From assembly GCA_004134985.1 (NCBI GenBank), contig REGQ01000020.1, forward strand, positions 1 through 64,000: DNA of 64,000 bases, given 5' to 3'. Positions within the stretch are counted from its first letter, which is position 1. The number at the start of each line of letters is the position of its first letter. The DNA comes from Paenibacillaceae bacterium. Lineage in GTDB: Bacteria > Bacillota > Bacilli > Paenibacillales > Paenibacillaceae. The position numbers and the translations under genes are program-made. This document shows positions 25,963 to 34,501 of the stretch, piece after piece. The notes under the pieces were generated by a model. It was not told the DNA's origin, made no database searches, and was given only the letters and a program-made list of their open reading frames with translations.

Positions 25963-28728
25963 TTAATCTGCCATTGCTGCCCCAAGCACAAAACGATAGC
26001 GGCCATGGGTCAATCCAATAACAAGCTCAGTCGCGGTTTGTTCATAATGGACAACTCCGGCAACGCTCCCCGCAGCTCCCTCGTTACAATGCTCATCACC
26101 CGACCGTTCCCCGCTGCATAACAGATTCCCCGACTCCTTAACCACTATCTTCCCGTCTTTACCAACCGCCGCTGGCAAGGCCACAATCAAATTAGCCTGC
26201 ACCCCTACAGGCAGCCGCACAACAATACTCGTTGTCCCCTGCTCTTCATCGCGCGCCCATCCTGCAGCCAAATTGCCAAACGGAGTTGTGATCTCCGCTT
26301 CCGCGAAGGAAAGTCCTTCAGGCATGTACGGACGAATTTCCACTTTGGCATAACCAGGCGTCACGGGTCGAATGCCTGCCACATACTCCTGCAGCAACCG
26401 CGCAGGATAACCGTTCCATGCATGGCTGTGCGACTCGATATCGTCCCAGCCCTCCCACATCGTGCGTGCGCCCTGACTGATCATATACCCCCAACCGGGA
26501 TACTCCTTTCGGTTAATTAACCGATAGGCTGCCTGCGCATGTCCATGCTCAAACAGCATTCTAAGCAGGGGCAGCGAGAGAACGGTACGGCTCTCCCAGA
26601 CAGAAGCAGCGGCATACGACGCCAAGGCGGCATGCATGGGCTCCCGGGCAACTCCATAATGCACCGCAAGGGCATTAACACCCTGGTGCATATGCTCTGA
26701 ACCGAGACAATCAAGATATTTGCCTTGCTTCTTGTTAAATAGCCGTCTGTTAATTTGTACACGCAGCCGATTTGCCGCTGCCTGGTACGCTTTCCCCTCC
26801 TGCTTGCGTCCCGTCTTTGCAGCAAGTTTCGCTACAACTGCAGCAGCTTTATACAATTTAATATTTTGCACCGTTAAATAGGCCGAACTATGGTCTACTT
26901 CAGGGTAGGGCCAATCGCTAATATGCCAGCCCTTCTCGACCGGCGCCAGACCGATAGCCGGATGGATAATGCCGAGGTAATAATCGACCATCCGTCTCGC
27001 CGGCTCATAGTAACGCGCGAGCAGCCGCTTATCCCCGCTGCTTTCATAGAGCTTCCAGAGCAGCGTGCAAAAGTGCAAATCCCACTCCGGGATTTGAATC
27101 GCAAAATCCGGGTCGTCCATATTGGAAGGATAAACGAATGGAAAAACGCCCTCCTCCGATTGCCCATCCGCAAAATCGCTAAGTACCTTCTCCACTGCGT
27201 GATAGCCGGCATCAAAGTTATAAAGCAGCGTTTCCGCCTGTAAATCCGAGTCGGCCAAATACTGCGCCTGTTCACGATGCGGACAGTCGGTAAGTTGGCC
27301 AAGCGCATTGTTCGTTTGTGTGCGAATGCAGGCATCATACATGTCGTTAAGCAATTGATCCGAACTGCGAAACCGTCCAACCTGCTCCAGAGCCGTGTGA
27401 GCGGAAGCGATGCGGAGATGCTCGCCTGGAATAATCGGATCGGGATAGCCGTTCACTTCCACATAGCGAAAGGCTTTATATGAAAAATCGGGCTGCCACG
27501 CTTCCCGCTCGTCGCCCCGCATTGTGTATTCATCATAGTAGTGCTCCGACTGTTCATTGCATACGTTATGCTTCACCAAACCCTGCTCATCCAAATCTTC
27601 GGAATAGCGCAACCTCACCGTCAATCCAGCGATGCCAGGCAGCGTAATCGAGGGCCAGCCTGAGACAACTCTGCCTGCATCAAACAACTGCGCATCGGAT
27701 GCCTCTGGCGATGAGAGCTTCGTTGGAACCATGTACGTTTCAATTCGACCTTCCGGCAGCGGCTGCCACTTCATCGGATATGCATCACATCCAATCCCGC
27801 CTGCAACTGCAGGCGTACAGTTATCCCCCGCATAGCCAGGATAGAGCCAATCCGATCCCGCTATGCGCGCATCAACCTGTTCAATTGCAGAAATCCGGCG
27901 GCGCTGCTGATAAGGGGTGCCAACTGTATGCGGCATTTGCACAAGCGACTGCCAGCTGCTGTCTGACTTGAACGTCTGAGAAGTCCCGTCCGCATAGTCC
28001 ACTTCGAGCTGCAAACGAAACCCCGGCTTGCCATCGACATAGTTTTGTCCGCCTCCTCCGAGGTAGTGCGCCGCGGCAGCCAACGTATTTTCCCCATTCA
28101 TCAGCATTGTTGTCACATCATAGGCTGCATAATATTTTGTTTTCTGCGGGTTGGTCGGTGCCGGTGTTCCCCAACCGCCAATCCGTTGTCCATTAAGAAA
28201 CAACTGCATCGTGTTATGAGCAGAAACGAATATTTTTGCATATGCTGCGGGGCCTTTGACTTCAATCGCTTTTCGCAAGTAGGCAAAATCGTTGACGACC
28301 ACCTCCCCCGACCGCCAAATCCACTCTGCCTGCCAATCTTGAGCGCACAGTCCCGTATCAAAGTATGCCGGGTCCGATATCGTCCGTTGTCCAGTCGAAT
28401 CCCACACTGACACCTGCCACCAAAATCTTGATCGACCGCGCAGCGTTGGGCCGGTATAATCCATATATTGCGCGCTGCCTCTGCGTTTGCCGCTGTTCCA
28501 CACGTCCGCACGCACCGCCTGTAAAGCCGCCTCGCTGGTTGCGATTCGAACTTGTGAAGCAGCAGGTGCAATCCCGCGTTCTGGGCTCGTCAACTGCCAG
28601 GAAAATCGTACCTCCTCACCATCCACCCCCAGCGGCGCGTCCAAATAATTTACCTGCAGCCGTCCACCCCGCAGGTTCCCCTGCTGCAGATTGCCATCGT
28701 TCTGCTTATTGCCGTTACTCTGTTCCAT
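25963..28728 (-). CDS. Alpha-L-rhamnosidase, GH78
   Basis: 921 aa from ATG 28728, with GGGAGGTG 7 nt upstream. It removes terminal alpha-L-rhamnose from plant glycosides and pectic side chains (rhamnogalacturonan, flavonoid glycosides). Family features in order: an N-terminal beta-sandwich region (about 20-380; RLQVNYLDAPLGVD, FSWQL), then an (alpha/alpha)6 catalytic barrel with TDCPHREQAQYLADSDLQAE (the acid residue region), WDLHFCTLLWKLYESSGD, and a C-terminal beta domain (AEITTPFGNLAAGWARD). No signal peptide, so it should act in the cytoplasm on imported rhamnosides. Divergent from an AraC-type regulator 136 bp away, its probable activator. Confidence 0.88.
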   Translation of the reverse strand: MEQSNGNKQNDGNLQQGNLRGGRLQVNYLDAPLGVDGEEVRFSWQLTSPERGIAPAASQVRIATSEAALQAVRADVWNSGKRRGSAQYMDYTGPTLRGRSRFWWQVSVWDSTGQRTISDPAYFDTGLCAQDWQAEWIWRSGEVVVNDFAYLRKAIEVKGPAAYAKIFVSAHNTMQLFLNGQRIGGWGTPAPTNPQKTKYYAAYDVTTMLMNGENTLAAAAHYLGGGGQNYVDGKPGFRLQLEVDYADGTSQTFKSDSSWQSLVQMPHTVGTPYQQRRRISAIEQVDARIAGSDWLYPGYAGDNCTPAVAGGIGCDAYPMKWQPLPEGRIETYMVPTKLSSPEASDAQLFDAGRVVSGWPSITLPGIAGLTVRLRYSEDLDEQGLVKHNVCNEQSEHYYDEYTMRGDEREAWQPDFSYKAFRYVEVNGYPDPIIPGEHLRIASAHTALEQVGRFRSSDQLLNDMYDACIRTQTNNALGQLTDCPHREQAQYLADSDLQAETLLYNFDAGYHAVEKVLSDFADGQSEEGVFPFVYPSNMDDPDFAIQIPEWDLHFCTLLWKLYESSGDKRLLARYYEPARRMVDYYLGIIHPAIGLAPVEKGWHISDWPYPEVDHSSAYLTVQNIKLYKAAAVVAKLAAKTGRKQEGKAYQAAANRLRVQINRRLFNKKQGKYLDCLGSEHMHQGVNALAVHYGVAREPMHAALASYAAASVWESRTVLSLPLLRMLFEHGHAQAAYRLINRKEYPGWGYMISQGARTMWEGWDDIESHSHAWNGYPARLLQEYVAGIRPVTPGYAKVEIRPYMPEGLSFAEAEITTPFGNLAAGWARDEEQGTTSIVVRLPVGVQANLIVALPAAVGKDGKIVVKESGNLLCSGERSGDEHCNEGAAGSVAGVVHYEQTATELVIGLTHGRYRFVLGAAMAD

Positions 28729-28864
28729 ACGCGACACCTCCCGTTTATACCTGACCTGTCCAGCCAATTCCTGATCATATACTGGAAGCATACGCGCTAG
28801 TGAGGTGTGTTAAAAGGGGGGATCATGATATATTTATAGGGCAATGACATCATTTGGAGGTGGG

Positions 28865-29719
28865 ATGGTGAGTGAAAACTTTCGCCTTACCGGCAGCTTC
28901 TATTGGACGACCGAATTTCCGCTCTGCATTACCCGTGAACGGGAATACTTTACCCTGCCGCTGCATGCGCATGACTTTATCGAAATCAATTATGTCGCGG
29001 AAGGCCGGGGCTTTCATTATATAGGGGACAAGCGTTTTGAAGTCAGCCGCGGAGACTTATTTATCATTCCAATCGGAACGCCCCATGTATTCCGTCCGAC
29101 ATCTCCTCAGTCCAAAGATGAACTGATCGTATACAACTGCCTGTTCAATCCTGATCTGCTTGAGCGGCTTGACACCCTTCCTGGCTACCCTGCAGGGATC
29201 GCTAAAATATTTACCGGAGAACATGGGCTGTATCATCACTACAATGATCATAACGATGAAATCCGGCAGTTGATGGGCAAGTTATTCAGTGAATACGCGC
29301 TGCAGTTGCCTGGATTTCAAGCAGCTCTGATCGGAATGCTGCTTCAATTGATCACCATCCTTGATCGACATTGCAGTCATCTAGAGCCATTTCCCACTGC
29401 CTCTCCACAGCTGGCCGCTGTGTTTAAGCATATTGCGCTGCATTTGCACGAGCCGCTCGCCTTAAGAGCGTTGGCCGGACTGCTGCCGGTCAGCACCAGC
29501 CATTTCCAGCGTTTGTTCAAGCATGCGACAGGGCAATCGCTGACCGAATACATTCAAAACCAGCGTATTGCCAAGAGCTGCGAGCTGCTGCTGCGCACTT
29601 CGCTGTCGGTACGCGAGATCGCAGCGGCTGTCGGTTACAAGGATATGAAATTTTTTCATGCGCTGTTCAAGAAGAAAACCGGACTTACCCCTTACCGTTT
29701 CAAGCAAAATAAACAATAA
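28865..29719 (+). CDS. AraC-family regulator with cupin sensor domain
   Basis: About 284 aa. The start is ATG 28865 or the adjacent GTG 28868 just behind GGAGGTGGG; an upstream ATG at 28844 has no RBS. The N-terminal cupin-like sugar domain shows HAHDFIEINYVAEGRGFHYI and GDLFIIPIGTPHVF. The C-terminal AraC DNA-binding domain has two helix-turn-helix units (LRALAGLLPVSTSHFQRLFK and VREIAAAVGYKDMKFFHALF) ending KTGLTPYRF. Divergent from the rhamnosidase; such pairs normally have the regulator activate the glycosidase in response to the sugar, so rhamnose or a rhamnoside is the likely ligand (inference). Confidence 0.88.
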   Translation: MVSENFRLTGSFYWTTEFPLCITREREYFTLPLHAHDFIEINYVAEGRGFHYIGDKRFEVSRGDLFIIPIGTPHVFRPTSPQSKDELIVYNCLFNPDLLERLDTLPGYPAGIAKIFTGEHGLYHHYNDHNDEIRQLMGKLFSEYALQLPGFQAALIGMLLQLITILDRHCSHLEPFPTASPQLAAVFKHIALHLHEPLALRALAGLLPVSTSHFQRLFKHATGQSLTEYIQNQRIAKSCELLLRTSLSVREIAAAVGYKDMKFFHALFKKKTGLTPYRFKQNKQ

Positions 29720-29759
29720 GCCCTCCTTCGAAAGCTCGCAAGCTTTCAAAAGAGGGCTT
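29718..29759. terminator. Bidirectional hairpin between AraC regulator and transglutaminase gene
   Basis: AAGCCCTC (29718-29725) pairs with GAGGGCTT (29752-29759), enclosing a second stem GAAAGCT/AGCTTTC. Between convergent genes; T runs are weak. Confidence 0.6.
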
Positions 29760-29771
29760 GATTCGTTACTG

Positions 29772-30893
29772 CTAACGCAGTTCAATCGTAATTTCCAGCA
29801 GTACGGCGCCATCCGTACCGATCGTTTGATAGCTGGCGCTATACGAAGCAATGGATGACGACAATGCAGTCATTGCCGTCTTCAAATCCTTCTCTACCTG
29901 CTTGCCGCGCAAATAACGCACGGTGAATTTCTTCTCCTTCGCCTTGACAGCCTCGCTGATGCGCTGCTTCAACTGCTGAGCCGTCGCAACAGTGTGTTCC
30001 GGCTTGAGCCACACGATACCCAACTGCTTCTCCAAATTCCGGTAAAACGGTACACGGGACGCTTCTGATGGGCGTGCAATTAATTTGGCAAGTGTATCCT
30101 GATAATCCGTTGCAGCCTTCGGGTAGCTGCGCGTCCATTTATGGTCGGCCCGCATCTGGGCGTCTGTCTTCAAATAGTAGCCGTAGGATGCCTTTTTCCC
30201 CTGATCGGGCACCGGGTCATCCCATGTGACATCCAAATGGTACCAGTTCCCATTCAAATTAACCAGATTCCAGGCATGATCTCCTGACGCTACCGTGCCT
30301 TCAATAATCCGGCCGGTGATCCCTGCCTCCTCCAACATTTTATGAGTGAGCAGCGCATAACCCTGACAGACCGCTTTCCCGTCAATCAGCGCCTCATAGG
30401 CGGTATACCGCTTTAAGGAAGTATCGTAAGCGACATTAAAGACGATCCAATCATGGATGGCTTTGACTTTCTGATGATCATTCATTCCCGGTTTGATCAG
30501 GCTCTTCACCTTTTGCTTCACCAGAAGATCAACCTTGGCCGTCTGCTCCGGGGTTTCCCGATAGGCAACCGTCAGCTTGATCTTGGCAGAATTGCTCCAG
30601 CTGCGGATGGAATATAAGTAAGAATCGACTATATACGCTGTATAATCATCCACCGCAATCGCTTGCTTGATAACATCCGGCAGCTTCTTCGACAACTCTT
30701 TGCCGTCACCGCTGTAGGTTACCGTGAACTCCTCTTCTCGACCTTGAACTTTCTTGGCAATTATATTTTCCAATTGTGCGAGGTTTGAAACCTTCTGAGA
30801 ATCCGCATACACAGGCAACCACTCCGACTCACTAAACACCCCTGCGGCAATAACTATCGTTAGCAAAACAACTAGCGCAAGCAACTTTCTCAA
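29772..30893 (-). CDS. Secreted transglutaminase-like protein
   Basis: 373 aa from TTG 30893, with AGGGGG about 9 nt upstream. The signal peptide is RKLLALVVLLTIVIAAGVFS. A beta/alpha domain precedes a transglutaminase-like core with the catalytic Cys in GKAVCQGYALLTHKMLEEAG, His in SGDHAWNLVNLNG and Asp in HLDVTWDDP, the typical triad order. A final domain (about 280-373) contains repeats of KEKKFTVRYL similar to the earlier REEEFTVTYS. Such proteins process or crosslink peptides at the cell surface; substrate unknown. It lies alone, with no operon partner. Confidence 0.78.
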   Translation of the reverse strand: MRKLLALVVLLTIVIAAGVFSESEWLPVYADSQKVSNLAQLENIIAKKVQGREEEFTVTYSGDGKELSKKLPDVIKQAIAVDDYTAYIVDSYLYSIRSWSNSAKIKLTVAYRETPEQTAKVDLLVKQKVKSLIKPGMNDHQKVKAIHDWIVFNVAYDTSLKRYTAYEALIDGKAVCQGYALLTHKMLEEAGITGRIIEGTVASGDHAWNLVNLNGNWYHLDVTWDDPVPDQGKKASYGYYLKTDAQMRADHKWTRSYPKAATDYQDTLAKLIARPSEASRVPFYRNLEKQLGIVWLKPEHTVATAQQLKQRISEAVKAKEKKFTVRYLRGKQVEKDLKTAMTALSSSIASYSASYQTIGTDGAVLLEITIELR

Positions 30894-31073
30894 CTAATCA
30901 ACCCCCTGTCTCAGTTATATTATATCGAATGAGCCCGTGCTGGTAAATCTTTTGCTTACCAAACTGGCAAAAGGTCACCGCTGCACCGTCCAAGTATTAG
31001 GGAACAGCCGTTCAAATGACATAGGTTGCGCTCGCCTTTGTAACATTTGAATTCATCTTGTAATCATTTTGTA

Positions 31074-31190
31074 ATGTAAGCCTAAGGTTACATTCATCTT
31101 CCCCCTCTATACTGTTTGTATGACCCCCCTTTATAAAATATATTTCTTTTATGCCTGCGGCAGCTGCCGCAGGCATCTTTGTTTTCTCAG
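31074..31190 (+). ncRNA. Candidate small RNA with C-rich loop and terminator
   Basis: In the 397-bp gap between 30893 and 31290 the plus strand has ATGTAAGCCTA (31074-31084), a -10-like TATACT (31108-31113), then a GACCCCCCTTT stretch and a perfect 26-nt palindrome ATGCCTGCGGCAGCTGCCGC-AGGCAT (31151-31176) followed by CTTTGTTTTCT. Together these would give a transcript of about 70 nt. No ORF with RBS fits. The C-rich part resembles anti-Shine-Dalgarno loops of known Gram-positive small RNAs. Prediction only. Confidence 0.4.
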
Positions 31191-31230
31191 GCAGAACGAA
31201 AGACGCGGTTGGTCCTTGCTTGCGGTACAA

Positions 31231-31270
31231 AACAGGACAGCCCCCCGAGGAGCTGCCCTATTTTTTTACT
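31231..31270. terminator. Terminator of the 213-aa lipoprotein gene
   Basis: GGACAGCC (about 31239-31246) with GCTGCCC (about 31252-31258), including a G-T pair, forms a hairpin; a long T run (TATTTTTTT) follows on the plus strand, so it may stop transcription in both directions. Confidence 0.55.
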
Positions 31271-31289
31271 ATCGGTTATGTGTTCAAAC

Positions 31290-31931
31290 TTACTTGAATG
31301 AAGCGGACCCAAGCACTTTGCTGATCTCTTGCGCAGATGCTTCGTCCATTGATGTGCTAATCATATTGAAAGAATAACCTTTGATGATGCTGGAATAGTA
31401 TTTTTGCTCTACCAAAGTCTCACCGTTGTCAATGGACGCTTCAAGCAGGTAAAACTCTTTGCCGCCCAGTGTTTCTTTTTTAATATCCTTGAATTCATAA
31501 GGACCCATTTGCTCAAGCAATTTTTTGGCGGAATTCAGATAGTCTTCACCGGTTTTAATCCCTTGCAGCTTGCTTACTTTTTCAGCATTGACGATCAAGG
31601 AAGGATTCAGCACAGCTTCATCCAGCGGGAATTGGGAAATCATAAGAAGATTCAACGTTTGCAGCTGAGAGTAATCATATTGCTTTTTCTTCTTCTCATC
31701 GCCGTCAGTAGCCAGGTCCTTGCCAAGATCAGCAAGCTCATTCACCGTTTCATCATCTTGAACGATCCATTCTTGCGGAATATTAACGCTCATACCAAAG
31801 TATTCGTTTGTATAAGTGCCATTTGCTACTGTACCCAAATCCACATTTGTGTGCTTCGTTCCGCATGCTGTAACGAGCAGCAGCATAACCAACATAACCC
31901 CAGACCATACAACCAGTTTATTTCTAGACAT
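31290..31931 (-). CDS. Lipoprotein of unknown function
   Basis: 213 aa, ATG 31931 behind AGGAGGGG. Lipoprotein signal MSRNKLVVWSGVMLVMLLLV ending in lipobox VTAC (Cys 23). The mature part is beta/alpha (TYTNEYFGMSVNIPQEWIVQ, YEFKDIKKETLGGKEFYLL), with the GYSFNMISTSMDE pattern of small extracytoplasmic proteins such as PsbP-like or DUF families with an FGMSVNIP core. I do not recognise a specific family. Single gene, terminated at 31231-31270. Role unknown. Confidence 0.7.
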   Translation of the reverse strand: MSRNKLVVWSGVMLVMLLLVTACGTKHTNVDLGTVANGTYTNEYFGMSVNIPQEWIVQDDETVNELADLGKDLATDGDEKKKKQYDYSQLQTLNLLMISQFPLDEAVLNPSLIVNAEKVSKLQGIKTGEDYLNSAKKLLEQMGPYEFKDIKKETLGGKEFYLLEASIDNGETLVEQKYYSSIIKGYSFNMISTSMDEASAQEISKVLGSASFK

Positions 31932-32051
31932 AAGTAAAAACCCCTCCTGAATTATTCTCTCTTCGAAAATGTTGTAGTTTTATGAACACCTTAACTAGTC
32001 TAGCATGTTTTTCCGCTATGGCTACCTATAGCTTTCTATAGGTGCTGATCG

Positions 32052-32807
32052 TCACCAAAAAAACATGCGGCTTGCCTTGGAAACTGCCTCTGCGCTGGAC
32101 TGCACGCCAAACTTGTCAAAAATCACTTTTTTGTGATGATTGACAGTGCACTCTTTGATTTTCAGTTTTGATGCAATCGATTTGATTGTGTTGCCCTGCG
32201 CAATTAATTTGAGCACAAGCAGTTGCCGATCAGTGAGCTGCACTGCGCGGGAACTTTTGGGCTGCTGATCCGTCTCCTTGACAGCATAATTCATCAACAG
32301 CTCTGGCAGCAGCTTGGCAATGGCGATCAGTTCGCTCCGCATATGACCGTCAATTGTTGATACATCAAGATAGCCAATGTTGGTGCCGCTTGCTGTAATC
32401 GGTGTGGAGAAGCAGTGCCAGGTTTTAAAAATCGGATTTTCATGCTGCTCCGGATTCAGATAGACAGACCCTCTAGTGGACATCGCCCGAGAAATCGCAT
32501 TAATGCCGCAGCTCTGCTCCGTAAAGTACATTCCCAGTCTGATGGGCGAATTTCTAATTGTCTGTTCCAGATTGTTGCTGTAATCCATTGCCAGCAATGC
32601 CCCGCGGGCATCGGTCAGCAAAAACAAAAAGGTGCCCGTCAAGTAATTTTTAATACTGGCAATGCGTTTTGAAAATATGGTAATGAGCGCTTTATTCTGT
32701 TCGCACACTTGTTTGAAATGGTCTGGCGCTGCGAACAGCGTCGGAAAGCTGGCGCTGCTCGCGCCCCCTGCCCACTGCGTATGCATAGCCTGTGTATTGC
32801 CTGTCAT
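32052..32807 (-). CDS. LuxR-type regulator with GAF-like sensor domain
   Basis: 251 aa; AGGGGGA precedes ATG 32807. The N-terminal half resembles the sensor region of AcoR-type activators (a GAF-like fold): YFTEQSCGINAISRAMSTRG, FKTWHCFSTPITA and GYLDVSTIDGH. The C-terminal LuxR helix-turn-helix (about 187-250) reads LTDRQLLVLKLIAQGNTIKS then IKECTVNHHKKVIFDKFGVQ. It is divergent from the DUF418 gene, which has a -10 but no good -35 and two ATGTAAG repeats 20 bp apart, so this protein may activate that promoter. Ligand unknown. Confidence 0.82.
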   Translation of the reverse strand: MTGNTQAMHTQWAGGASSASFPTLFAAPDHFKQVCEQNKALITIFSKRIASIKNYLTGTFLFLLTDARGALLAMDYSNNLEQTIRNSPIRLGMYFTEQSCGINAISRAMSTRGSVYLNPEQHENPIFKTWHCFSTPITASGTNIGYLDVSTIDGHMRSELIAIAKLLPELLMNYAVKETDQQPKSSRAVQLTDRQLLVLKLIAQGNTIKSIASKLKIKECTVNHHKKVIFDKFGVQSSAEAVSKASRMFFW

Positions 32808-33017
32808 AAAAGGTAAATCCCCCTAACTTCCACCTGCTGTGTCTTGTTCATACAGTATTTATTCATTATCGGTTAAATGAATTGCAAACATAAGATGTCT
32901 TTTGAATCAATTCAACAGGATATTTATCGCAGCAGCTGCCGAACCGATGCCAATCCCCATCCTTTTTTTTGGCTGAAATAGCTGTCGACAATAGCATGTA
33001 TGGATTAGGTGACAAAA

Positions 33018-33083
33018 ATGTAAGCTTATCCAAGCAGATGTAAGGTTAATCGATGGGTCTAATCCACTTATGCCCCCTATAAT
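33018..33083 (+). promoter_or_regulatory. DUF418 gene promoter with paired ATGTAAG boxes
   Basis: TATAAT at 33078-33083 with no recognisable -35 (33055-33060 is GGGTCT). ATGTAAGCTTA (33018-33028) and ATGTAAGGTTA (33038-33048) lie exactly 20 bp apart, two helical turns, just upstream of the -35 position: the layout of an activator site. The rest of the 32808-33124 gap holds no gene. Confidence 0.5.
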
Positions 33084-33124
33084 TGGAAACGTCATATTTA
33101 AACAAATGATTGCGGAGGTAAGCT

Positions 33125-34312
33125 ATGACTGTATTAAAGACCGAACAAACTCGAATGGATATCATTGATGTAATCAGAGGCTTGGCCTTGTTAGGTGTGT
33201 TTATTGTCAATATGCGCTTCTTCAACGCTTCCTATCTTGCTATTGTCATGCAAATGGAGCTATGGAACAGCATGTGGAATCAGCTTGTGAACAAGTTGGT
33301 GGAGCTGTTCGTCATCGGAAAATTTATTTCCATCTTTTCCTTTCTGTTCGGGTTCGGAATGGTCATCATGATGGAGCGAACTGTGGCCAAGGGCAAGCGG
33401 TTTGCCCCGCTCTACTTGAGAAGAATGCTTGCTTTGCTCCTTTTCGGACTGCTTCACGGCCTCATGATCTGGTACGGAGATATCTTATTCCATTACGCGC
33501 TGCTTGGCTGCCTGCTGTTGTTGTTCAGCAAACGCAAGCCCGCAACATTACTGATCTGGTCCTTGGCGTTGCTCTCACTTTTGCCGCTTTTCACACTGAT
33601 CATCGGCACCTCGGGTATGGGGGAAATGAGTCCGGAACAGACGCAGTACTTGTCCCAGGCCATCGAAGCAGAGACACAAATTTACAGCCAAGGCAGCTTC
33701 GCAGCCATCCTTGAACTTCGGATTTCCCATTGGATCAGCGGAGTGTTTAACCAGCTTCTCTTTTATCCGCATTTGCTCGGGATGTTTTTGCTTGGGGGCT
33801 ATTTTGCCAAGAAGAAAATTCTTCATCCCGCCTCTGGCAATGAGAAGCTTATTCGCAGACTTTGCGGTTGGACACTGCCCGCATACTGTCTGCTTCTGCT
33901 AACGGTTCATCTTGGGGATGAGCGCTGGTCGAATATGGCGATGTTGCCGTCTTGGCTGGTTGGGGCAGTCTTCTATATTACCTTGCTGGCCGTACTGTTC
34001 CAAAAGCCGGGCTGGCATCGCCTGCTTATGCCATTTTCCTATGTGGGGCGCATGGCATTTACCAATTATTTGATGCAATCGGTCGTATGCTCGCTGATTT
34101 TTTACGGCTATGGACTAGGCTTTTTTGGAAAAGCCGATTATGTGGCTGGCTTGTTGATTACCATTGTTATTTTTGGCCTGCAAGTCGTGTGCAGCAAGCT
34201 GTGGCTGAGTCATTTCCGGATGGGGCCGCTGGAATGGGTTTGGAGAAGATTTACTTACTGGGGAAAAGGAGCCGATGGAGGACAGCAAAACGAGCAGCAA
34301 GTTACTATGTAG
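33125..34312 (+). CDS. DUF418 (YeiB-like) multi-spanning membrane protein
   Basis: 395 aa, ATG 33125 behind GCGGAGGTAAGCT. It begins RMDIIDVIRGLALLGVFIVN, the hallmark of the YeiB/DUF418 family, and has about ten membrane helices (for example FVIGKFISIFSFLFGFGMVI and GMFLLGGYFAKKK). The C-terminal DUF418 region is GRMAFTNYLMQSVVCSLIFY followed by FRMGPLEWVWRRFTYW. Related to acyltransferase-3-like membrane proteins; probably transports or modifies an unknown small molecule. Divergent from a LuxR/GAF regulator, its likely activator. A bidirectional terminator follows. Confidence 0.88.
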   Translation: MTVLKTEQTRMDIIDVIRGLALLGVFIVNMRFFNASYLAIVMQMELWNSMWNQLVNKLVELFVIGKFISIFSFLFGFGMVIMMERTVAKGKRFAPLYLRRMLALLLFGLLHGLMIWYGDILFHYALLGCLLLLFSKRKPATLLIWSLALLSLLPLFTLIIGTSGMGEMSPEQTQYLSQAIEAETQIYSQGSFAAILELRISHWISGVFNQLLFYPHLLGMFLLGGYFAKKKILHPASGNEKLIRRLCGWTLPAYCLLLLTVHLGDERWSNMAMLPSWLVGAVFYITLLAVLFQKPGWHRLLMPFSYVGRMAFTNYLMQSVVCSLIFYGYGLGFFGKADYVAGLLITIVIFGLQVVCSKLWLSHFRMGPLEWVWRRFTYWGKGADGGQQNEQQVTM

Positions 34313-34369
34313 CAATCCATGGAGGAATAGCCGATCAGACATTAATAACCGGCTATAAACCATAAATGC

Positions 34370-34431
34370 AATACAACCGGTAACGTCCAAACTGCATCAA
34401 CTTATGCATCAGGGCGCTGACCGGTTGTATT
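34370..34431. terminator. Bidirectional terminator after the DUF418 gene
   Basis: AATACAACCGGT (34370-34381) pairs with ACCGGTTGTATT (34420-34431), with an inner TGCAT/ATGCA hairpin. Separates the convergent DUF418 and hydrolase genes. Just beyond, TTTCTTTCAGAGCCT occurs twice in a row (about 34470-34502). Confidence 0.7.
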
Positions 34432-34501
34432 AAAATCGTAAGCGGCTTTCATCAGACTGGAGCGAAGCAGTGCTTCTTTCAGAGCCTGTTTCTTTCAGAG
34501 C

